NCBI GenBank assembly: GCA_964412555.1
Contig: CAYPPG010000021.1
Coordinates: forward strand, 1 to 64,000
Source: CAYPPG01 sp964412555
GTDB lineage: Bacteria > Hinthialibacterota > Hinthialibacteria > Hinthialibacterales > Hinthialibacteraceae
Length of the DNA: 64,000 nt
Direction of reading: 5' to 3'
The first letter of the stretch is position 1. Each line of letters starts with the position of its first letter. Of this stretch, positions 1-7,883 are shown in pieces. The notes beneath the pieces were generated by a model, which was not told the DNA's origin, made no database searches, and was given only the letters and a program-made list of their open reading frames with translations. The position numbers and the translations under genes are program-made.

Positions 1-800
1 ACGGGTCACACCTAACCGACTCCAGGGGGGTCAAAGGTACCCGGCTATTGACAAGTTCAAAAGGGGGCTTTTCTATTATAACGTTTCTTCAATATTTTTG
101 TTTCCCCAACAGAAATATGTACGATAGTAGCGTGCGGATCGATTTAATGAAATTCAATCTATCTGAGTAACGCCTCTGTACCTATTTTCAATCAACAATT
201 TATCCACAGAATATTTTCCCTGCTGAAAGTCTCATCTTCCAAGATCAATAAATCTATAGAGTTATCTAAGCACAAATTTCATTTTTCCCACGGTTTATTC
301 ACAAAACTCACAAGTTATTCACAGGCATACTCACGAAGCGAACATAGAATAATCCATTGTTTTTATTGAACTTAGATCGTACTTGCATTTCTTTATCAAC
401 AACTTATGAGCAATTCAAATTTATCAAGGATAAGCCCATAATTTTCAATTTGTTAGATCGAATCAACCGAAAACAAATGTACATGAACATTCATTATTGA
501 TGATTTCGTTGAAGTAAATTCATGACAAGCTTTTTTTGTAATTCACAACGAAAACACCGCTATTTCATGAATACGCGATATTTTCTTACCTTTTCTTAAA
601 TGTAAAATTCAAATGAAATCAAATGATCGATATCAAGAACAAAGCAATATCGTCAATAGACCACGACTTATATCGAATAGGACCAATCACAAAGGGTGGC
701 AATGATAAGGAATGAAAAACTCAATGACTTGCTTCCAAGAATTATCAAATCTGTGAAAGGCAGTTCTATTCCTGCCTTTCACCGTAAAATTCGATTTAAT
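1..800. other. gene-free AT-rich region, candidate origin
   Basis: No credible coding sequence lies in the first 800 bases. The region is AT-rich and contains several matches to the DnaA box, listed separately. Short open frames here have no ribosome binding site and no recognisable product. The stretch ends at the spoVG stop codon. It is compatible with a replication origin or part of one, but no dnaA gene is visible, so this rests on the boxes alone. Confidence 0.5.
200..401 (+). promoter_or_regulatory. cluster of four DnaA boxes
   Basis: TTATCCACA (200-208) matches the DnaA box consensus exactly. TTATTCACA occurs at 295-303 and 315-323, and TTATCAACA at 393-401. All four lie on the plus strand within about 200 bases, which is far denser than chance. 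DnaA, the replication initiator, binds such 9-mers. The surrounding AT-rich sequence could serve for unwinding. This is either oriC or a DnaA-responsive region. Confidence 0.6.
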
Positions 801-1079
801 TTATTCTTCAGGAGGGCATTCTTCAATTATCCGTTTGTATTCACTCAACACACAATCTTCCATCTGCTTTCGCATTTCTGAGTTCAATGGATGAGCGATA
901 TCGGCATATGTTCCATCGGTCTTTTTGCGGCTCGGCATAGCGACAAAAAGTCCGGAATTACCGTTGATAATTTTCAAGTCACGTATCACGAAACAATCAT
1001 CAAGGATAATCGTGACAAAAGCCTTCAGCTTATCATCGGGTTTTTTAACCGGATAGACTTTTACTTCTGTAATTTCCAT
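801..1079 (-). CDS. spoVG: SpoVG family protein
   Basis: 92 residues, the normal length of SpoVG, a small nucleic-acid-binding regulator first described in Bacillus sporulation but widespread in non-spore-formers. The N-terminus MEITEVKVYPV and the central FVIRDLKIINGNSGLFVAMPS segment are the family core; a C-terminal acidic helix follows. It lies 75 bases downstream of a tiny basic protein gene on the same strand, so the two may be co-transcribed. No sporulation gene is visible here, so a role as an RNA/DNA-binding regulator is more likely than sporulation. Confidence 0.93.
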   Translation of the reverse strand: MEITEVKVYPVKKPDDKLKAFVTIILDDCFVIRDLKIINGNSGLFVAMPSRKKTDGTYADIAHPLNSEMRKQMEDCVLSEYKRIIEECPPEE

Positions 1080-1154
1080 CTATATGTGCCCTTATTGTTT
1101 TGAGAATACTTCTCTTACGAATATATCATTTCCGAAAAAGAGCATGAATACGAA

Positions 1155-1250
1155 TTATTTTTTCTTCTTTTTATGACGATTCAAACGTCTTTTCTTCTTT
1201 CGTTTGTGAGTAGCAATCTTGGTTCGTTTTCTTTTTTTCCCAGATGGCAT
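1155..1250 (-). CDS. tiny basic ribosomal-type protein
   Basis: A 31-residue frame starting MPSGKKRKRTKIATHKRKK and ending in a run of lysines; more than half its residues are Lys or Arg. A good ribosome binding site (AAAGAGG, seven bases before the ATG) supports translation. The composition and the MPSGKKRKR start resemble the short basic proteins annotated in many bacteria as AURKAIP1/COX24-domain or THX-like ribosomal proteins. Those sit on the small ribosomal subunit and contact rRNA. The exact family is inferred. It is upstream of spoVG on the same strand. Confidence 0.72.
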   Translation of the reverse strand: MPSGKKRKRTKIATHKRKKKRRLNRHKKKKK

Positions 1251-1402
1251 AAAAAACCTCTTTCTGTGGATGAACATTGATGGTATTTATTTGCAAAAAG
1301 GTAGTTATAGTAACAAGTTAGGTATTTGTCAAGAGCTAATTTTGAAGTCCCCCACCGATCACCGGAAGAAACAAGCCAAAAACGATCTTTTCACACACCT
1401 TA

Positions 1403-4400
1403 TCAATGATACCTCAATTTTTTGATTTCTCCATTACTGCGTAACCAAATCGCTTTTTTGGAAGACGGATAGAAACGGAAGGCAATCGCATCCATAATCG
1501 TTGTATAAGGCTTTTCCGAGAATTGCATCTTCTGATTATATTGATGGATTACTCCATATTTATCCAACAATATAATGTTATCCCCCTCTGAAAAAACGAT
1601 GTCACTAATCACTTCCCATCCGAAATCGCTTTGCGGAACATCCATAATTTGTTCATCATGCTCTTTATAGACTCGAGCCGGGCCGGATTTCGAAGTGTAC
1701 GCCACCGAAAATCCTTTCATATCTTCCTGATAATCAAAGTCAAAAAATTTTCCCTGGTTTCTTGGCAGATCAAAACGCTGTACAAGATTCTTGTCATGTA
1801 AATCGATCCTCAACAGGATTCCGCTGGCGGATAGAGCAACAAGTTGTTCTCCAGTATCTGTTGATTCTATTCCAATCCATTCCTCTCCCCCAACAATATC
1901 ATGTAAGTTTGCCCACAATACAGGTGCTCTCTCAAAAGGTGACAATTCTTCTCCCAAAAAATATTCATAGCGATAGGTCCATACGGTTCCATCTTTACAC
2001 AAAAACAAAACGTGGCGATTCGCAAGGGTTCCATCAACGGCTTCACTGCGAGGCCATGATGTAAGTCCCGAATTTTCAATAAGATATGTTACTCCTTTGT
2101 TTTCACAGATCATGCGGCCCCATCGATCCAAAAAAATAATCATTTCTTCTGAAACGGGGAATGCATCGATCAACATCGGAATAGCTTCATGGAGTTTGTA
2201 CATTTGAATGCCCCTCACTGCACGAATCATTTCCGTATCGACCAAATCATAACACAAAGAAGTGTATTGACTTCCCTTGAGCCACAACAGCGAGAGCACT
2301 TTGTAGGCAGAGGAATAATTCCCTGCTTTCAGCATACTGCTGATTTTTTCTCGAGTATTGAATCCGTATTTATCCAAATTCGTTTCCTGAACACGATACC
2401 GATTATCCAGCAAAACAAGAGTATCACGATGGGGGAGTGAAACGAGTCGTGTATATCGATCGGTAATCTCACCGGGCGAAACAGTGTCTTCGTAAATCAA
2501 TGTTGAACCGGTGTAATGAATGTTGCCGTTTAAATCGAGCGTTTGCAAACCCTTTTCATCATGGGAAAAAGAAAAATCCCGCACAATGGGATAAAACCAT
2601 TGAGTTTCAAAGGGAAATGTCAATTCGTCCTTATTATAAGAGAGCCGGTTGTGAACATCGATTGTGACAGGTTGATGGGAATAGGTGAAATCTAACGCCA
2701 TCGCCTCTTTGTAGGATGGAATTCCTTCCAACAACAATTTCCCGGTGAATGACTCCCAAACACGATTGAAATTATCCAATACACAGATTTCCCCGTCACT
2801 TTTGCGAACCGCAAGGTCTACCATGGCAACAGGCAGATCACGATTGGACGGAGGGGGAGAAAGAAAAGTAGTAAGGAGTTCGGCCTCCCCCCACACAACA
2901 TTGCCCGATATTCCATTAGCCAATATGTCTTGGGTAACACTCAGAATTTTTCCACTTTCCATCAACATTACTGCTGAACCATCCAGGGTTAAATCCCCAG
3001 CGACAATATCCTTTTCGAGTGGTTTTTGAGGTGAATAAATCCAGTGAAGCCGTTTTTGTTCATAGAGAAAAATTCTTCCCCGTTTGTCGAATAGGAAAAG
3101 CCGGTCCGGAACGTTCGGATCAACTACCAAATCGCAGGCCCAGCCGGGATAATCAAAAGCTCGCGCTGGCAGATTCCCAAGTGTTGAGACCATCCAATCA
3201 TCCATAAATTCCAAAATCTCTCGATATTTATCAGGCGATTCTTCCAACGCCTGGTCTGCCAACCAATAAAGATTGGTTTCATTTTTTGCAGAAAACGCTT
3301 TATCCATTTGTTTATAATAAAAATCCGGGATAACCACACTGACCGCAGGTCCCAGGTGATGAAGTAGTAATGGATATCGCCAAAAAAGAGCATTTTGCAA
3401 AATCCATGCGGCAGATAAACCCGCGCAACACAAAAAAAGGATCAACAGTCTTTTTCTCCAAACTCGGGAGTAAAATGAATCGCTCATCGTTGTAACTCCT
3501 AGTAATGAGATTGTCGGAAACATGAAAGTGAATAAATCCCAATCAAGGGGAAAACCGATAAAGGAATAATACAGAAACCCCAACATCAAAACCGGAATTC
3601 CGGCATACACTAAAAAAGTGTAAGAAGAATGACGGAATTTTCTCATGATTCTCCGAAATCGGCATGGAAGACCGGATAAAATCAACGCAAATGGAACAAA
3701 AAGAATCAACAACACCTCGTTGGCGAAATCGGCAAGGTGAACGGAAGAAAATGTCGTATAACCAGCCACTTGAGCCGTTTGGTTCAAAGGTATAAGCAGG
3801 GATGGTTTCCCTATTCTCGTAATAATGCCCGCAAAAGGATTCGCATAGGATTCGAGAAGAGCCAAGGAAACCAAGGTTGGGACGATTACAAGCAATATCT
3901 GCAAAACACATTCGCCCAAAGTGAGTTGTTTCTTATTCCATGCGATCCAGACAAGATATAGATAAGAAATTCCCAATACACCGTTCCAAAATGCAACAGC
4001 AACCGCAATTCCAAAACAAAAGCTGACCCATGTCAACGGAATTCGGTCTCGCAAATAAAACAATCCGGAAAATAAAAAGGCTACCTGAGCCAAAATCGGC
4101 AACGCATATACCTCCTGATACCCGCAGAAAATATTCAAAACAGGAGTAATCAGAAAGAATAAGGGAAGTAGACAAGAAAAAGGAGGAGAAAAACGCAAAC
4201 TGAGAAAAGCAATGGTCAGAACATATATACCACCATAGATACACGACAAAATCCGATAAACAGTCACCAGATTGGTTTCCGGCCAAATGCGCAATAGTTC
4301 CGAAAGCCAACACCGAATCAATGTTTCCAAAGGAGCATGTTCGACCAAGAACGCATACCCTTGTTCCGCAGCATGCTCGAAATGCCAGATATCACCGGAA

Positions 4401-4729
4401 TCGGCTCGGTTTATACGAAAATACCAAAAAATGGCCAATGAAAGAAAAAAAATGAGTGCACTGGTCACGACTGGTGACGAAATCAACCGTTTTGACAAAA
4501 AACGGTACACACGTAGATAAAATAACCACCCACTTTGAATCGCCTGCCGGGAAATGAGAAAGGGAAAAAGGAATGCCAAACAAATGAACCAAAAGGAAAG
4601 AGGAACAGCGTTCAAACGATCAAGAAGCCAGGGATGAAATTGACCGAGTTCTAACAAAATCAGCGCCGTGCTGATAATGATCATCCACGACGCGATTCGA
4701 TACATCCAAGAACAAAAATGGCGTTTCAT
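1403..4729 (-). CDS. GT-C-like membrane protein with C-terminal soluble repeats
   Basis: 1108 residues. About the first 470 form many hydrophobic membrane segments. An acidic loop after an early segment (NRADSGDIWHFEHAAEQGY, near residue 110) resembles the catalytic first loop of GT-C glycosyltransferases, which transfer sugars from lipid carriers. The remaining ~620 residues are soluble and contain recurring strand-like units such as DKRGRIFLYEQ, DLNGNIHYTG, CKDGTVWTYRY, DKYGVIHQYN and SNGEIKKL. These suggest a beta-propeller-like fold, probably periplasmic. The acceptor is unknown. The gene starts just after the terminator of the upstream pseudopilin gene. The GT-C assignment is moderate and the propeller is inference. 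Confidence 0.6.
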   Translation of the reverse strand: MKRHFCSWMYRIASWMIIISTALILLELGQFHPWLLDRLNAVPLSFWFICLAFLFPFLISRQAIQSGWLFYLRVYRFLSKRLISSPVVTSALIFFLSLAIFWYFRINRADSGDIWHFEHAAEQGYAFLVEHAPLETLIRCWLSELLRIWPETNLVTVYRILSCIYGGIYVLTIAFLSLRFSPPFSCLLPLFFLITPVLNIFCGYQEVYALPILAQVAFLFSGLFYLRDRIPLTWVSFCFGIAVAVAFWNGVLGISYLYLVWIAWNKKQLTLGECVLQILLVIVPTLVSLALLESYANPFAGIITRIGKPSLLIPLNQTAQVAGYTTFSSVHLADFANEVLLILFVPFALILSGLPCRFRRIMRKFRHSSYTFLVYAGIPVLMLGFLYYSFIGFPLDWDLFTFMFPTISLLGVTTMSDSFYSRVWRKRLLILFLCCAGLSAAWILQNALFWRYPLLLHHLGPAVSVVIPDFYYKQMDKAFSAKNETNLYWLADQALEESPDKYREILEFMDDWMVSTLGNLPARAFDYPGWACDLVVDPNVPDRLFLFDKRGRIFLYEQKRLHWIYSPQKPLEKDIVAGDLTLDGSAVMLMESGKILSVTQDILANGISGNVVWGEAELLTTFLSPPPSNRDLPVAMVDLAVRKSDGEICVLDNFNRVWESFTGKLLLEGIPSYKEAMALDFTYSHQPVTIDVHNRLSYNKDELTFPFETQWFYPIVRDFSFSHDEKGLQTLDLNGNIHYTGSTLIYEDTVSPGEITDRYTRLVSLPHRDTLVLLDNRYRVQETNLDKYGFNTREKISSMLKAGNYSSAYKVLSLLWLKGSQYTSLCYDLVDTEMIRAVRGIQMYKLHEAIPMLIDAFPVSEEMIIFLDRWGRMICENKGVTYLIENSGLTSWPRSEAVDGTLANRHVLFLCKDGTVWTYRYEYFLGEELSPFERAPVLWANLHDIVGGEEWIGIESTDTGEQLVALSASGILLRIDLHDKNLVQRFDLPRNQGKFFDFDYQEDMKGFSVAYTSKSGPARVYKEHDEQIMDVPQSDFGWEVISDIVFSEGDNIILLDKYGVIHQYNQKMQFSEKPYTTIMDAIAFRFYPSSKKAIWLRSNGEIKKLRYH

Positions 4730-4730
4730 A

Positions 4731-4760
4731 CAAAAAGAAATGGGGGAGTAACTCCCCCAT
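4731..4760 (-). terminator. rho-independent terminator after pseudopilin gene
   Basis: On the minus strand a perfect hairpin ATGGGGGAGT / ACTCCCCCAT (4740-4760, realistic stem 8-9 bp) is followed by TTCTTTTTG. It lies 29 bases past the stop of the pseudopilin gene and immediately before the start of the next minus-strand gene. Confidence 0.85.
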
Positions 4761-4788
4761 CTTGACGATCCGTAACAATAATAAAGAA

Positions 4789-5409
4789 TTATGGACCAAC
4801 GCGAAGAATATCACCTGTGCTGGAGGTTCCATTGGAGGGATTGTACATCAATTCCGCCAATGTGAAATTGCTTTTTCGCACACCCGCACGGCGGGTATCG
4901 CTCACGCGAGCACCTGTGTATTCACGTGGGTCGAGTTCGCCTTGGTTGGCGCCATTACCGTTCTGGCCATCCGGTCCATAACTGGTCAACATATAGTAAC
5001 TTTGCCCATTGGAACCATAACCGTATCCAAACTCATTACCGTCACCTCTAAAAGGATCATAGGGAATGTTGGAAATGTAGGCTACCGGCGTTGTCAGATA
5101 GATTCGGCGATCACCGCGAGTTCCGATTGAGATGTGGGCGATATTGAGAACTGCATCACCGGCATCGTCGACACCTCTGTACTGACGGCGCATACGAATA
5201 CGATCCGTGTCCATCGGCGGATAGGAGTTGTTATCGATAAAGAAAGACTCTAACGAGTTCTGCAAACTCCGCATTTCTGATTCCGCACGAGCGACTTTGG
5301 CGCGAACCTGCGCGTTCAAAAAGTTCGGCACAGCAATCGCAGCCAAGATACCGATAATCGCCACAACGATCAACAGCTCGATCAGCGTAAAACCTTTCAG
5401 TTTCTTCAT
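4789..5409 (-). CDS. type II secretion-like pseudopilin (GspG-type)
   Basis: 206 residues. The N-terminus MKKLKG^FTLIELLIVVAIIG is a textbook class III prepilin signal: a short basic leader, Gly-Phe cleavage site, Glu at +5 and a hydrophobic helix. It is followed by VPNFLNAQVRAKVARAESEM, typical of GspG-like proteins in planctomycete-like and candidate-phylum genomes. The C-terminal domain is diverged and ends with GTSSTGDILRVGP. It is a single gene with its own terminator, and no secretion ATPase, secretin or prepilin peptidase is nearby. It probably forms part of a pseudopilus or a filament assembled by machinery encoded elsewhere. Two other orphan pseudopilins occur in this window. Confidence 0.9.
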   Translation of the reverse strand: MKKLKGFTLIELLIVVAIIGILAAIAVPNFLNAQVRAKVARAESEMRSLQNSLESFFIDNNSYPPMDTDRIRMRRQYRGVDDAGDAVLNIAHISIGTRGDRRIYLTTPVAYISNIPYDPFRGDGNEFGYGYGSNGQSYYMLTSYGPDGQNGNGANQGELDPREYTGARVSDTRRAGVRKSNFTLAELMYNPSNGTSSTGDILRVGP

Positions 5410-5670
5410 CCTGTGTCACCTCCTTTCGTCAAAAAATGGTGCAGGATGCTGCTTCCCAAATGACGTTTGGGATTACTCCTGATTTTGGTGATAATAAAAA
5501 TATATAAATCCGGACAAACAAATAACACCATCTTATCAGGAGTGTTCCGCAGTGAAACCGTCCGGCTCCACGCGGGTGATCGTCGCATCACAAATCATTT
5601 CTATCATAGTGTTTTGGGGTTGTCAACCCCGAATAACAATAATCCGTATTTATTTCCGGTTATTGGATTC

Positions 5671-7824
5671 TCACTCTCTCCGCCTTGGTGAATAACGCTC
5701 GATACCCGGACCAGCCGGTCCTGCTGTTGTAAAGTAAAGAAAAAAGGGTGTATTCCCGAATCGTTGGCGATTGACGGTGCGTAACGAATTATCGATTTGA
5801 ATTCGATAGCGCGCACTTTGACGAAGATTCACACGTACCATAATTCGCGTACCCAAATTCGTGGGTGCATAATCATAGACAGGAACAGAGTCCGGCTTGG
5901 GATTAAAACGAATCGACCTTTCAAAAGAATTGGGATCAATAGGAGCATTGGTTTCGATTACGATCGGCTGCAACGTATTGATCAACGCATTCCGTGCACC
6001 GACGGGAGGCACAGTATTGATGATCAAAGGTCCATCTGTAGTAAAAGAAAATCCATAGGGCTCCGCTAACCGCACTCCTTTCGGAGTCCTTGCTTCGGGA
6101 GTGATCACCACGTTGTAACGGGTTCGAAATTGAACGGGAACCGGTGCCTCTTGATAAAGACGTATGTGAAGGACATCCATATCCGACAGTTCGCTTTCGC
6201 GATTAAAAAACGCATCGAAATCCACTTGCGGTTCAATGATAATCGCACGCTTGACGGAATCAGCGGCCATTCGTTCACTGAAACGGACAATGATATCCAC
6301 CATACCGACAATCGGAACATTCCGCGCACCGTCTCGTGGAAATGTTTCAACAACAAAAGGAGGTTCGACATCTTTTTGTAAAATAACCGGATCCAATACA
6401 GCCGATTGATCGGCTAATACATCGACTCCGTCCAAATAAAAATTTTTATACCCCCCTTTCGAATAGATCAGTGTGTAGGCATTGACTGGAATATTCTCCA
6501 ACACAAATTCCCCGCTTGGACCGGTTACAACATTGAAAGGGGTTCCCTCCAAAGCAACGGTAATTCCTCCATGATCCGATTCCCCCTCTAAAAAAGCTGT
6601 GCCTCGAACACTTCCTGTTCCCGGTTCTTCGTTTTCCTCTGCAGGGATAAGAATGACATCTGTTGCTTGTGAAACTTGTTCCGGAAGGACATTTACACCA
6701 TAAATCCTACCCATTTGATATCCCGGGTGCTCTGCCACCAAGATATACGTTCCGGCTGGAACGCCCACGAACATATAACGCCCTTCGACATCCGTCCAGA
6801 CCGATTGAGCAATTCCCAGTAGTCGAACTGTAATATTTGCATGATCGTCTTCTTCTTTCAGATAAGCATGACCCTGCAAAATTCCCACTCCACTTTTTTT
6901 CTCGCCGGTATCATCGGGATAAAGCGTAATAATAAATCCGATAGTGGAACTTGAGGTAGCAGGAACCGGAGCGCGATTCGGCAGCACATAATCCTGATAC
7001 CCTTCGTGAGAAAAAATCAAAGTCTTGGGTTCGGAATTTAGTCCGGAAATTTCAAAAAAACCACTGGCACTCGTGACAGCATAGGTAGTGGGCATATCCT
7101 CTACATTGACACGAATCCCTTTATGATTGCGGGAGTTTTCCAAAAATGCCGATCCTCGAAGCACATAAGAACCCTTTCCTTGATTCGAAGGAGACGGTTC
7201 AAGAATAAAGCCCGCTGACTTCAATTCAACTTCTTGAATCTGAGTTTCTACTCCATTATTTACCTCGATATCTTTTTGGTAGGCGGGAAGCCAACCTTCT
7301 TTCATCGCAAGTAAAACATAGGTACCGGGAGGAACATCATCCATACGAAAAAAACCCGATTTGCTGGTCGATACGCTGAACTCGGTGGAAAGAAGCACCA
7401 CGATTATGCCTTCATGATTTTCTCGATTCGGAAGACGAATAAATCCACTGATGCTCCCGGCTGGAACGACTTCTTTGGTTAATTCGACCGGTGGCAGTTG
7501 GGAACGTTCACCTCTCTTTACAAGAACTGTTTCGCGATGGTCAAAATATCCCGGGTGTTTCATGACCACTTCATATTCCCCAGGAGGCAATCCGACAATG
7601 GTAAATCCACCGTCACGATTGGTTATCGCACGATATTGGGTGCCGGGTAGAAGTATTTGAATTCCTTCCAGATCCGTCTGCCCTGCAAGCGCGACTGTTC
7701 CCTCGATTTCCCCCACTTTTGATTGTTGACAGGAACAGAAAAAAGAAATGAACAAAATCCATCCAAAACCCATACACGGAAACACATATCGCTTCGTCGA
7801 ATGAGCACTATTTTTTAAAATCAT
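5671..7824 (-). CDS. secreted lipoprotein with carboxypeptidase-regulatory-like repeats and Ig-like domains
   Basis: From the ATG at 7824, preceded by GGACGG, the product is 717 residues. An earlier in-frame ATG at 7884 overlaps the upstream stop (TAATG) but lacks a ribosome binding site. A hydrophobic segment ending FFCSCQQ looks like a lipoprotein signal. Five or more repeats of a prealbumin-like (CarboxypepD_reg) domain follow, each with a G-x-F/Y-x-(L/I/F)-x-x-(L/V)-P-x-G-x-Y pattern (GGFTIVGLPPGEYEV, SGFFRMDDVPPGTYVL, GRYMFVGVPAGTYIL, GEFVLENIPVNAYTL). The last ~230 residues hold two Ig-like (Big_5) domains with the PPVGARN and PRDGARNVP motifs. This is a modular surface protein probably mediating binding; its ligand is unknown. 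It follows the heparinase-like gene and is likely co-transcribed. Confidence 0.8.
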   Translation of the reverse strand: MILKNSAHSTKRYVFPCMGFGWILFISFFCSCQQSKVGEIEGTVALAGQTDLEGIQILLPGTQYRAITNRDGGFTIVGLPPGEYEVVMKHPGYFDHRETVLVKRGERSQLPPVELTKEVVPAGSISGFIRLPNRENHEGIIVVLLSTEFSVSTSKSGFFRMDDVPPGTYVLLAMKEGWLPAYQKDIEVNNGVETQIQEVELKSAGFILEPSPSNQGKGSYVLRGSAFLENSRNHKGIRVNVEDMPTTYAVTSASGFFEISGLNSEPKTLIFSHEGYQDYVLPNRAPVPATSSSTIGFIITLYPDDTGEKKSGVGILQGHAYLKEEDDHANITVRLLGIAQSVWTDVEGRYMFVGVPAGTYILVAEHPGYQMGRIYGVNVLPEQVSQATDVILIPAEENEEPGTGSVRGTAFLEGESDHGGITVALEGTPFNVVTGPSGEFVLENIPVNAYTLIYSKGGYKNFYLDGVDVLADQSAVLDPVILQKDVEPPFVVETFPRDGARNVPIVGMVDIIVRFSERMAADSVKRAIIIEPQVDFDAFFNRESELSDMDVLHIRLYQEAPVPVQFRTRYNVVITPEARTPKGVRLAEPYGFSFTTDGPLIINTVPPVGARNALINTLQPIVIETNAPIDPNSFERSIRFNPKPDSVPVYDYAPTNLGTRIMVRVNLRQSARYRIQIDNSLRTVNRQRFGNTPFFLYFTTAGPAGPGIERYSPRRRE

Positions 7825-7883
7825 GAAACACCGTCCATTTTCCAATCCATTGGAAATGCTTTGCTTCCCGCCTGAATCTCGCA

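Noticed and set aside
48..82. TTGACA followed by TATTATAAC as a possible promoter
   Set aside because: Spacing between the elements is 20 or more bases, and no gene follows on that strand.
5616..5630. GGGGTTG-T-CAACCCC hairpin between the lipoprotein and pseudopilin genes
   Set aside because: No T tract on either strand and a one-base loop; not a convincing terminator.
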